Of a DNA stretch of 39,929 nt, positions 18,867-26,697 are shown piece after piece. Within the stretch, counting starts at the first letter, position 1, and each line of letters begins with the position of its first letter. The notes below the pieces were generated by a model. The model saw nothing but the letters and a program-made list of their open reading frames with translations. It made no database searches and was not told the DNA's origin. Made by a program: the position numbers and the translations under genes. The DNA is taken from NCBI GenBank assembly GCA_019683695.1, contig JADGHX010000024.1, positions 1-39,929 on the forward strand, in the 5' to 3' direction. The stretch is from Steroidobacteraceae bacterium. Its GTDB lineage: Bacteria > Pseudomonadota > Gammaproteobacteria > Steroidobacterales > Steroidobacteraceae.

Positions 18867-18900
18867 CGTGGCGCTCTTTCAGCGAGCGTCGCCTGCTCCC

Positions 18901-20178
18901 TCAGAGCCGGCCATCGACCTCGGAGGCCTTGAAGACGTGCTTGATGTCGTACAGCACGTGATTCTTGCGCCCGAGCTTGCGCACGCCCTTCACGCCCATT
19001 TCCTTGAACTCGCGGTGCGCCACGGCGACGACGATTGCATCGTACCGGCGAGGCTCAAGTGACTTGACGAGGCGAACGCCGTATTCGTGCTTGCACTCCG
19101 CACTATCGGCCCAAGGATCGTACACATCCACCTTCGCGCCGAACTTCTGCAGCTCCTTCACCACGTCGAAAACCTTGGAATTGCGGATGTCCGGGCAGTT
19201 CTCCTTGAACGTGGCGCCGAGCACCAGCACCTGGCTGCCATTCACGTGAATGCGGCGCTGGTTCATGAGTTTCACGATCTCCTGGGCCACGTAGATCGCC
19301 ATGTTGTCGTTCAGGCGACGCCCCGCGAGGATCATCTCCGGGTGGTAACCGATTTCCTGCGCCTTGTGCGTGAGGTAGTACGGGTCCACGCCGATGCAGT
19401 GCCCGCCCACGAGGCCGGGGCGGAACGGCAGGAAGTTCCACTTCGTGCCGGCGGCGGTGAGCACTTCCTCGGTATCGATGCCGAGCCGGTTGAAGATGAG
19501 CGCAAGCTCATTGATGAGCGCGATGTTCACGTCGCGCTGCGTGTTCTCGATGACCTTTGCCGCTTCGGCCACCTTGATGCACGAGGCCTTGTGAGTGCCC
19601 GCCTTGATGATCGACGCATAGAGCTTGTCGACGAACTCGCCCACCTCCGGCGTCGACCCGGACGTCACCTTGCGAATGGTGGTCAGCCGGTGCTCCTTGT
19701 CGCCGGGATTGATGCGCTCGGGGCTGTATCCGCAAAAGAAGTCCTTGTTGAACTTCAGCCCCGACACCCGTTCCAGAATCGGCACGCACACCTCTTCGGT
19801 GCACCCCGGGTACACGGTGGACTCGTACACCACCACGTCACCCTTCTTCAGCACCTTGCCGACGCTTTCACTCGCGCGCTCGAGCGGGGTGAGGTCCGGC
19901 CGCTTGTAGCCGTCGATGGGCGTGGGCACGGTGACGATGTACACGCGGCATTTCTTCAGGTCCGCGAGATTCGTGGTGAAGCTGAGATATTTCGCGCTCT
20001 TCAGCTCCTTGCGGTCCACCTCGAGCGTGCTGTCGCGCCCGGCGGTGAGCTCCGCGATACGGGCGGGCTTCACGTCGAAACCCACGGTTTCGAAGTGCTT
20101 GCCGAACTCCACGGCCAGGGGCAACCCGACATAACCCAATCCGATGACGCCGACACGGCACTTGCGAAGACTTAACAC
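18901..20178 (-). CDS. tviB: UDP-N-acetylhexosamine 6-dehydrogenase, TviB/WbpO type
   Basis: NAD-dependent, two-step oxidation of a UDP-HexNAc (GlcNAc or GalNAc) to the uronic acid. The 425-residue length equals that of Vi-antigen TviB. Features: [17 protein letters not shown] (NAD site), [48 protein letters not shown] (typical of the TviB branch rather than UDP-glucose dehydrogenase), the catalytic [13 protein letters not shown] with Cys261, and [14 protein letters not shown]. Start is GTG at 20178, with AAGGGA about 12 bases upstream. It is the first polysaccharide gene after dnaQ on this strand, separated by 148 bases. Confidence 0.92.
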   Translation of the reverse strand: MLSLRKCRVGVIGLGYVGLPLAVEFGKHFETVGFDVKPARIAELTAGRDSTLEVDRKELKSAKYLSFTTNLADLKKCRVYIVTVPTPIDGYKRPDLTPLERASESVGKVLKKGDVVVYESTVYPGCTEEVCVPILERVSGLKFNKDFFCGYSPERINPGDKEHRLTTIRKVTSGSTPEVGEFVDKLYASIIKAGTHKASCIKVAEAAKVIENTQRDVNIALINELALIFNRLGIDTEEVLTAAGTKWNFLPFRPGLVGGHCIGVDPYYLTHKAQEIGYHPEMILAGRRLNDNMAIYVAQEIVKLMNQRRIHVNGSQVLVLGATFKENCPDIRNSKVFDVVKELQKFGAKVDVYDPWADSAECKHEYGVRLVKSLEPRRYDAIVVAVAHREFKEMGVKGVRKLGRKNHVLYDIKHVFKASEVDGRL

Positions 20179-20326
20179 GGTAGATGGTTTCCCTTAGTTG
20201 TTCTCGATGCCTGGCCTCACCGGCTCAGGGGAGGCAGGGGGTAGCAATTGTCAACCCCGGACACCCTACATGCCCGAGACGGCGTTCGCAGCTCGTCGCA
20301 AAAACGAGGCGCACATCCGGCACCCA

Positions 20327-21094
20327 TCAGGCGCTGGACAGGTTCGGCACCTCTGCCCCGGCCGCCTCGAGCGCCTGCCACAGGCAGCGGCCCTTGCTGG
20401 CCTTGGCGATGGTCTGGAGCATGGACTCGTGGCGCGACAGCTCTTCTTCCGAGGCACGCACCACCACCAGGGGCACCGCCGGCCGCACCAGGGCACGCAC
20501 CTGTCCCGCGCCGGCGGCCGCCAGTGGTCCGGTGGGCACCTCGTCCAGCGCCAGGCCCACCTGGCCACCCGTCATCGCCAGATAGACGTCCGCGAGAATG
20601 CGGGCATCCAGCAGCGCGCCATGCAGCTCGCGGTGGGAGTTGTCGATCTCGTATCGCTTGCAGAGCGCGTCCAGGTTGTTCTTCTGCCCCGGATGCATCT
20701 GGCGCGCGAGGGCGAGCGTGTCGAGGATGCGGCACTCGGCGGAAACGAGCCGGCCTTCGAACGCGGGATTCTGCGCCGCGTACCGGCGCAGCTCCGCATC
20801 CAGGAACGCCACGTCGAACGCGGCGTTGTGGATCACCAGCTCGGCACCGGAGATGAACGCGAGCAGCTCTTCGGCAATGTCCGCAAAACGCGGCTTGCCC
20901 TGCAGGAACTCCGCGGTGATGCCGTGCACTTCGAGCGCGCCCTGATCGATCTCGCGCTCGGGATTGAGGTAGTGGTGAAACGTGCGCCCGGTGGGGCGGC
21001 GGTTCACCAGCTCGACACAACCGATCTCGATGATGCGGTGACCGAGGTCGGGCTCGAGGCCGGTGGTTTCGGTGTCGAGGACGATCTGGCGCAT
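20327..21094 (-). CDS. dnaQ: DNA polymerase III epsilon subunit (proofreading exonuclease)
   Basis: The 3'-5' proofreading exonuclease of the replicative polymerase. It is a 255-residue DEDDh protein: ExoI is VLDTETTGLE near the N-terminus, ExoII is HNAAFDVAFLD, and ExoIII is HRELHGALLDARILADVYL with the catalytic His and Asp. The C-terminal region after about residue 185, which in the family binds the alpha subunit, is present and ends in a Ser-rich tail. The frame stays open upstream to 21190, but the ATG at 21094 gives the standard MRQIVLDTETTG start. It is downstream of rnhA on the same strand; in E. coli the two are adjacent but divergent. Confidence 0.97.
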   Translation of the reverse strand: MRQIVLDTETTGLEPDLGHRIIEIGCVELVNRRPTGRTFHHYLNPEREIDQGALEVHGITAEFLQGKPRFADIAEELLAFISGAELVIHNAAFDVAFLDAELRRYAAQNPAFEGRLVSAECRILDTLALARQMHPGQKNNLDALCKRYEIDNSHRELHGALLDARILADVYLAMTGGQVGLALDEVPTGPLAAAGAGQVRALVRPAVPLVVVRASEEELSRHESMLQTIAKASKGRCLWQALEAAGAEVPNLSSA

Positions 21095-21303
21095 GGCGCG
21101 CGAGTGTAGCTGGTTTGAGGAGAGAATTGCCTGCGCCCGCGTGCGGCCGTTCTGCCGGAGGCAACTTCGTGACGGCTGCAGAGAATACAACTTGCTGCCC
21201 GCTCTTCAGTGGCATCAAGCCTTACCGGCGGGTTCTTCGCAGAACGCGTGGGTTGGTGGCGGCGTGCGGTATGCGGATACGTGTGTGCGACGGTCCTGGC
21301 GGC

Positions 21304-21747
21304 TCACCCTCGCATCAGCGCATCGATGGCGCGGTTGGCGAGCTCATCAACGCGCTCGTTTCCGGGAATGCCTGCGTGCCCGCGTACCCAATGCCACTCG
21401 AGGCTGTGGCGGGCTGAAAGTTCATCCAGCCGCTCCCACAGGTCCTGGTTCTTCACGGGCTTCTTGTCTGCAGTGCGCCAGCCGCGCGCTTTCCACGAGG
21501 GCAGCCATTCCTCGATGCCCTTGATGACGTACTGCGAATCCGTGTACACACGCGCGCTCACACCCGGCCACTTCAGCGCTTCGAGCGCGCGGATCACGGC
21601 CAGCAGCTCCATGCGGTTGTTCGTGGTGAGCGGCTCGGCCCCGGACAACTCCTTCTTGTGCCCATCGCACATCAGCAGCACGCCCCAGCCGCCCGGGCCG
21701 GGATTGCCGCGGCATGCGCCGTCTGTATAGATGTCTATGGTGCGCAA
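21304..21747 (-). CDS. rnhA: ribonuclease HI
   Basis: Cleaves the RNA strand of RNA-DNA hybrids. The 147-residue protein carries all catalytic acids: [12 protein letters not shown] (Asp9), [10 protein letters not shown] (Glu47), [11 protein letters not shown], and [18 protein letters not shown] (the His loop and last Asp). The frame begins with TTG at 21747. This looks genuine because GAGAAGAG lies five bases before it and the codon leads straight into the family's normal N-terminus. The start is ten bases after the stop of the methyltransferase gene. The next gene in line is dnaQ. Confidence 0.96.
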   Translation of the reverse strand: MRTIDIYTDGACRGNPGPGGWGVLLMCDGHKKELSGAEPLTTNNRMELLAVIRALEALKWPGVSARVYTDSQYVIKGIEEWLPSWKARGWRTADKKPVKNQDLWERLDELSARHSLEWHWVRGHAGIPGNERVDELANRAIDALMRG

Positions 21748-21757
21748 CCGGCTCTTC

Positions 21758-22510
21758 TCAGGACGGATTGCGAGTCGTGGGCTTCACGAGGCCGCCGATC
21801 ACGGCGGGCTTCTCGCGCAGGCGCGGACGGATGGGCGTGAGCGTGTACACGCGCTTGCGTGCCTTCAGAAGATACGCGCCTGCCGGGAGTGGGTTGAAGC
21901 CACGGCGCAAGTAGCGGCCCGTGCCCTCTCGGGGCGACAGCGCGCTCCACGGTGAGCGAAACAGATAGTGCCGCGCAGCGACAACTTCGTAACCAAGCAG
22001 CACCAGCCAGTCCCGCACCCGTTTCTCGGAGAGCACGCGACGCAGGCCCGGTGGAAAGCCGCTGCGGTTGAACCGCGCACGCAAGCCCCAGACGCTCCAC
22101 GGGCGGAAACCGAGCACCATGAGCTGCCCTTCTCCCGTCAGCACGCGATCCACTTCGCGCACGATGGCGTACGGGTCGGATGCGAACTCGAGCGTGTGGG
22201 GCAGCAGCACAGCGTCGATCGCATCGCTCGTCACGGGCAGCTGCGCTGAGCGGCCGATGACGTCGGTGCCTTGCGACAAGACCAAGGGCGCCACCACGGT
22301 CTGACGCCGTGTGCGTGCGTTGCAAATGAGCTCGCGCGACGTGCCCCACGCGCCCACCTGCAACAGCTCCCAGCCGAACACATCCTCGAGCGCTTCGCTC
22401 ATGAGGTCGGACTCGGCACGCAGCAATCCACTGCCGACGGGGCCCTGCCACCAGGCCAGCAGCGCCGCATCACGGTCGAGATGTCTGGAATTGCGCAATG
22501 GAGCAGACAC
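21758..22510 (-). CDS. YafS-like SAM-dependent methyltransferase
   Basis: A 250-residue class I methyltransferase-like protein. The fold is recognisable from [10 protein letters not shown] (a degenerate SAM motif I), [20 protein letters not shown] and [25 protein letters not shown]. The glycine-rich motif I is weaker than in typical enzymes (no D/E-x-G-x-G-x-G), a known trait of this gene family. It corresponds by position to yafS of E. coli, next to rnhA and dnaQ. Start is GTG at 22510 without a clear ribosome binding site. Function is unknown in the family. Divergent from mltD with 123 bases between starts. Confidence 0.85.
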   Translation of the reverse strand: MSAPLRNSRHLDRDAALLAWWQGPVGSGLLRAESDLMSEALEDVFGWELLQVGAWGTSRELICNARTRRQTVVAPLVLSQGTDVIGRSAQLPVTSDAIDAVLLPHTLEFASDPYAIVREVDRVLTGEGQLMVLGFRPWSVWGLRARFNRSGFPPGLRRVLSEKRVRDWLVLLGYEVVAARHYLFRSPWSALSPREGTGRYLRRGFNPLPAGAYLLKARKRVYTLTPIRPRLREKPAVIGGLVKPTTRNPS

Positions 22511-22633
22511 AGGCTGGAAATATTGTGAACTCAGCGGTTAGAGTCCGCCTCCGGAACACGTAGTTTCGTGCCTGGGCGATCGCCCGGCGCGAGCTGACCT
22601 TAGCACGCGGCCCGGCGCATTTCGAAGAAGTCC

Positions 22634-24310
22634 ATGCGCTGCCGGGACGCGAAGCCGACGCCGGCGAAGAGGGTACGGAACTTGAGAGTTGAGTCGATCC
22701 GCAGGGCACGACCTGTTTTTGTTTTTGGCGCCGCGCTCCTGCTCGCTGCCTGCGCCCACACCCCTGCAGATCGCTCGCTGAAAGGCCCCGTCGAACAGCC
22801 CGTGGGCGTGCCCGTGGACCCTGTGGCCACGTCCCAGCCGAGCGCGACGCTTCCCGAGCCCATCACACCACCCGCCGCGCAGACGCCGCAGGCCGAAAGC
22901 TCGGCCGAGACAGAACCGACGACCGTTGCCGGCATCACGCCCGCGCAGTACGCGGATCTGTTCGACCGCATGCGCGCCGGCTTCCAGCTCGAGGATGTCG
23001 ATCGTCACGCCGTGGACGTTCAGACGAGCTGGTACGCGGAGCATCCGGAGTACCTCGAGCGCGCCTTCGCGCGCGCCGAGCTGTACATGTACCACATCGT
23101 CACGGAGCTCGAAGCGCGCGGCATGCCGCTGGAGATCGCGCTGCTGCCCGTGATCGAGAGCGCCTTCGAGCCGTATGCGTATTCGCGAGCGCGGGCTTCG
23201 GGACTGTGGCAGTTCATTCCCGGCACGGGCTCACGCTTCGGCCTCAAGCAGAACTGGTGGTACGACGGGCGCCGGGACGTGGTCGAGTCCACGCGCGCCG
23301 CGTTCGATTACCTGCAGTTCCTCTACAACGAGTTCGAGGGCGACTGGCTGCTGGCGATTGCCGCCTACAACTGCGGCGAGGCGGCCGTTTCACGCGCCAT
23401 CGCCAACAACGAAGCGGCCGGCAAGCCCACGGACTTCTGGCATCTGCACTTGCCGAAGGAGACCCGGGCCTACGTGCCCAAGCTCCTTGCCATGAAACGC
23501 CTCGTCGCCGATCCGGAGGCGTATGGCCTCGCGTTCAGCCCCATCCCCAACCAGCCCTACTTCGCGCGCGTCGAAACCTTCGGCCAGATCGATCTCAAGG
23601 TGGCGGCGGACATTGCCGGCATCTCGCATGAGCAGCTGTACGAGCTGAACCCCGCCTTCCATCGCTGGGCGACGGATCCGAGCGGGCCGCATTACCTGCT
23701 CGTGCCCGCCGAGGCGGCTGAAACGTTCAGGCAGAACCTTGCGCAGCTCACGCCCGAGCAGCGCGTCGGCGCCTCCACTTATGTGGTGCAGAAGGGAGAC
23801 TCGGTCGCCTCCATCGCGCGCAAGTTCAACACGCGCATCGAAGTGATCCGCGAGCTGAACGACCTGCCCTCCGGGAAGCTGCTCGTGGGCACGCACCTGC
23901 GCGTGCCGGCCAACGTGAAGCTTCCGCCGAAGGTGATGCGCGCGGCCGCGCTGGTGGATGGCCGCGGCCCGCGTCCGCACGTGCACATCGTGCGCCGGGG
24001 GGACTCGCTCTGGGCCATCTCACGCCGCACCGGCATTGACGTGAATACGCTCGCGATGATGAACGGCATGTCGCCGAACGACACGTTGCGTGCCGGGCAG
24101 CGCCTGCGCCTCACGAGCACCTCGCTCGCCAGCGCGGATGACGGGCGGAAGGTCACGTATACCGTGCGCCGGGGCGATACGCTCTCGGCCATTGCCCGCA
24201 TGTTCCAGGTGACGGTGGCCCAGATCACCGCCTGGAACCACATCAGCTCCCGGAGCACCATCCGGCCGGGCCAAAAGCTCACGATCCGCGTATCCTCCCG
24301 CCGCGGCTGA
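22634..24310 (+). CDS. mltD: membrane-bound lytic murein transglycosylase D
   Basis: Cuts the glycan strands of peptidoglycan to leave 1,6-anhydro-muramyl ends; it acts in the periplasm. A lipoprotein signal (FGAALLLAACAH, Cys40 from this start) targets it to a membrane. The SLT domain (about 155-260) holds ALLPVIESAFEP with catalytic Glu175, then ASGLWQFIPGTGSRFGL and AIAAYNCGE. Three LysM repeats follow at about 383-425, 450-493 and 509-553 (each with the KGDS/RGDS/RGDT signature). The ATG at 22634 gives an unusually long n-region. A TTG at 22682 with GAGGG upstream would put the lipid Cys at position 24 and is a credible alternative. Confidence 0.96.
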   Translation: MRCRDAKPTPAKRVRNLRVESIRRARPVFVFGAALLLAACAHTPADRSLKGPVEQPVGVPVDPVATSQPSATLPEPITPPAAQTPQAESSAETEPTTVAGITPAQYADLFDRMRAGFQLEDVDRHAVDVQTSWYAEHPEYLERAFARAELYMYHIVTELEARGMPLEIALLPVIESAFEPYAYSRARASGLWQFIPGTGSRFGLKQNWWYDGRRDVVESTRAAFDYLQFLYNEFEGDWLLAIAAYNCGEAAVSRAIANNEAAGKPTDFWHLHLPKETRAYVPKLLAMKRLVADPEAYGLAFSPIPNQPYFARVETFGQIDLKVAADIAGISHEQLYELNPAFHRWATDPSGPHYLLVPAEAAETFRQNLAQLTPEQRVGASTYVVQKGDSVASIARKFNTRIEVIRELNDLPSGKLLVGTHLRVPANVKLPPKVMRAAALVDGRGPRPHVHIVRRGDSLWAISRRTGIDVNTLAMMNGMSPNDTLRAGQRLRLTSTSLASADDGRKVTYTVRRGDTLSAIARMFQVTVAQITAWNHISSRSTIRPGQKLTIRVSSRRG

Positions 24311-24321
24311 TTGCCGCTGAA

Positions 24322-24351
24322 CGGTCCGGCTCGCCACGGCGACCCGGACCG
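24322..24351 (+). terminator. GC-rich hairpin after mltD
   Basis: CGGTCCGG (24322-24329) pairs with CCGGACCG (24344-24351). Inside, after a single C-C mismatch, TCGCC pairs with GGCGA. It starts 11 bases after the mltD stop. No T-run follows, so it is terminator-like only; it may separate mltD from fabI, which starts 102 bases later. Confidence 0.45.
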
Positions 24352-24452
24352 CCGCGTCCGAGGCTCCCGGCATCGGGGTTGCGGGCGTCACTGTTCCATT
24401 TCGCGAGCCCGGGGTGGCATGCCCCTGGCTGCTGACTCGGGAGGTTCATTGC

Positions 24453-25253
24453 ATGGGGTTTCTGGCGGGAAAGCGCGCGCTCATCGTCGGCGTCGCCACG
24501 GATCGCTCGATTGCCTGGGGCATTGCGCAGGCGATGCACCGCGAAGGCGCCGAGCTGGCCTTCACGTACCTGAATGACAAGATGAAGGAACGCGTGGTCC
24601 CCCTCGCCGAATCGCTCGGCAGCCGGCTCACGATGCCGATGGACGTGACGAACGATGGCGAGATGGACGCGGGGTTCGATCTGCTGAAGCGCGAATGGGG
24701 GCACCTGGACATCCTCGTTCATTCCGTGGCCTTCGCGCCGCGTGAGGCGCTCGCCGGCAGTTTCGTCGAGAGCACCACGCGGGATTCCTTCCGGACCGCG
24801 CACGAGATCTCCAGCTACAGTTTCACGGCGCTCGCCAAGCGCGCCCTGCCCCTGATGGAAGGTCGCGACGGCGCGATGGTCACGTTGTCGTATCTGGGCG
24901 CCGTGCGCTCGATCCCGAGCTACAACGTGATGGGCCTTGCCAAAGCGAGCCTCGAAGCGAACGTGCGCTTCCTGGCCGCGGACCTCGGCCCCCGGGGCAT
25001 CCGCGTGAACGGCATTTCCGCCGGCCCCATCAAGACGCTCTCGGCCGCCGGAATCTCCGGCTTCCGCAAGATGCTCGGGCACGTCGCCGAGGTCGCTCCG
25101 CTTCGTCGCAATGTCACGCTGGAAGACGTGGGCAATGCCGCCGCCTTCCTCTGCTCGCATCTGGCGAACGGCATCACGGGCGAAATCCTGTACGTGGATG
25201 CAGGGTTCAGCACGGTGGGCATGAGCTTCCCGCACGAGGCGGGCGAAGGCTGA
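24453..25253 (+). CDS. fabI: enoyl-[acyl-carrier-protein] reductase (NADH)
   Basis: Last step of each fatty-acid elongation cycle: reduces trans-2-enoyl-ACP. The 266-residue protein begins [20 protein letters not shown], the divergent short-chain dehydrogenase start of FabI. The active site is [21 protein letters not shown], one residue pair apart from the E. coli pattern, with both tyrosines and the Lys. [17 protein letters not shown] is the substrate loop. The longest frame starts at 24414; the ATG at 24453 has GGGAGG eight bases upstream and the correct N-terminus. As a FabI-type reductase it belongs to the family inhibited by triclosan and isoniazid-like compounds. Confidence 0.97.
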   Translation: MGFLAGKRALIVGVATDRSIAWGIAQAMHREGAELAFTYLNDKMKERVVPLAESLGSRLTMPMDVTNDGEMDAGFDLLKREWGHLDILVHSVAFAPREALAGSFVESTTRDSFRTAHEISSYSFTALAKRALPLMEGRDGAMVTLSYLGAVRSIPSYNVMGLAKASLEANVRFLAADLGPRGIRVNGISAGPIKTLSAAGISGFRKMLGHVAEVAPLRRNVTLEDVGNAAAFLCSHLANGITGEILYVDAGFSTVGMSFPHEAGEG

Positions 25254-25273
25254 CGACCTTCAATTCGACTCGC

Positions 25274-25301
25274 GGTGTTGCCTGTCGATGCAGGCAACAC
25301 C
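25274..25301. terminator. bidirectional terminator-like hairpin between fabI and the symporter
   Basis: GGTGTTGCCTG (25274-25284) and CAGGCAACACC (25291-25301) form a perfect 11-base-pair stem with a six-base loop, in the 52-base gap between two convergent genes. The position and perfect pairing make it the best terminator candidate in the window, although neither side has a T-run. Confidence 0.65.
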
Positions 25302-25305
25302 TGCA

Positions 25306-26619
25306 CTAACGCTCCGCCGCCCGCATCTTCGCGTCGACTACAGCGGTCGTCACCACGTCGGAGCCGACGTTCACCATCGTGCGGGTCATGTCGAGCAGGC
25401 GGTCCACGCCAAGCACGATGCCAATCCCTTCGGGAGGAATGCCGAAGGTGATGAGCAGGCCGGCGATGAGCGGCAGCGATCCACCCGGAATGCCGGCCAC
25501 CGCCACTGCCGAGAGCACCGAGAGCAGCAGCAGCGTGATCTGGTGGCCCAGCGTCAGGTCCACGCCAAACACCTGCGCCACGAACAACACTACGCAGCCT
25601 TCGTAGAGCGCGGTGCCACTCATGTTCATGGTGGTACCGAGGGGCAGCACGAATCCGGCCGTGGTCGGCGCAATGTTCAGGCGCTCACGCGCGGCGGCCA
25701 ATGCCGTGGGCAGCGTGGCGCTGCTGGAGCTGGTGGAGAACGCGGTCACCAGCACATCCCGGATCGCCAGAAAGAATTCCTTCGGCCGCCACGACGTCCA
25801 GATCCGCAACCAGATGGACATCGTGCCGAACAGGTGCAGCAGCATCACCACGCCGCACCCGAGAACGAACACGCCCAGCGCCACCAGAATGTCGAACCCG
25901 ATCTTCACCACCACGCTGTAGATCAGCGCCGGCACGGCGTACGGCGCCAGCCGGAGCGCGAAATGCACGATGGTGGTCATGAGATCCGCGATCGTTTCGA
26001 GCCCTTGCTGGAAGCGCTCACGACGCTCGGGCGGCAGGCTGATGCCCGCAGCGCCCACGAGAATGGCGAACAGGATCAGCGGCAGCACGTCCCCGAGCAC
26101 GTTGCGCTGATTGCCGACGAAGGCACCGAAGAGGTTTCGCGGCATGAACATGTCCACGACCAGGGCAGGCGTCATCTCCGGGGATTGCGCCTGTCGCTCC
26201 ACGTGCGCGCCCGCAGCCGCGCCGTATTCCGCCATCAGGCGCTCCTGCGACACGGGATCGAGCCGGTCCCCGGGCGCGAGGACGTTCATCATCACGAGGC
26301 CAAGCGCCACCGCGATGGCCATGTTCAGGAAGAACAGCGCAAACGTGCGCGCGGCGAGCGGCCCGAGCTTGCGCAGCTCCCCGAGCTGCACGATGCCGAG
26401 CGCAAGCGAAGCGAAGATCAGCGGAATGATCACGAAGAACAGCAGGCGCAGGAACACCTGCCCGAGCGGATCCAGCACGTATGTGGCGACCTGACGCGCG
26501 CCCTCGAGCAGCGCCGGGAATACCAGCCCGACGAGCAACGTCAGTGCACCGGTAGCCGCACCGGCGGCGAGCCCGATCAGAATGCGGTTGGCAAGACGAT
26601 TGTCACCGGTCCCCGCCAC
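25306..26619 (-). CDS. dicarboxylate/amino acid:cation symporter (DAACS family)
   Basis: A 437-residue inner-membrane secondary transporter of the GltP/DctA/GltPh family, importing C4-dicarboxylates or acidic amino acids with H+ or Na+. The re-entrant hairpin HP1 is seen as FSTSSSSATLPTAL, the metal-binding NMSGTALYEG follows, HP2 is AVAGIPGGSLPLIAGLL, and the last helix has DRLLDMTRTMVNVGSDVVTTAVV. Substrate choice depends on residues I cannot assign with confidence: the final helix has DMTRTMVNV, close to glutamate/aspartate carriers. Start is GTG at 26619 with GGGGGT six bases upstream. Confidence 0.93.
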   Translation of the reverse strand: MAGTGDNRLANRILIGLAAGAATGALTLLVGLVFPALLEGARQVATYVLDPLGQVFLRLLFFVIIPLIFASLALGIVQLGELRKLGPLAARTFALFFLNMAIAVALGLVMMNVLAPGDRLDPVSQERLMAEYGAAAGAHVERQAQSPEMTPALVVDMFMPRNLFGAFVGNQRNVLGDVLPLILFAILVGAAGISLPPERRERFQQGLETIADLMTTIVHFALRLAPYAVPALIYSVVVKIGFDILVALGVFVLGCGVVMLLHLFGTMSIWLRIWTSWRPKEFFLAIRDVLVTAFSTSSSSATLPTALAAARERLNIAPTTAGFVLPLGTTMNMSGTALYEGCVVLFVAQVFGVDLTLGHQITLLLLSVLSAVAVAGIPGGSLPLIAGLLITFGIPPEGIGIVLGVDRLLDMTRTMVNVGSDVVTTAVVDAKMRAAER

Positions 26620-26697
26620 GCGACACCCCCATGCGCCGGATCATTCGTCGCAACGCGGGACCACAAAGCCCGATCGCGACCAGTGCTGCCCGAGTGC

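Noticed and set aside
20225-20260. Promoter for the TviB-type dehydrogenase based on a perfect TTGACA on the minus strand (20254-20249)
   Set aside because: No acceptable -10 sequence lies 16-18 bases downstream; the region there is C-rich.
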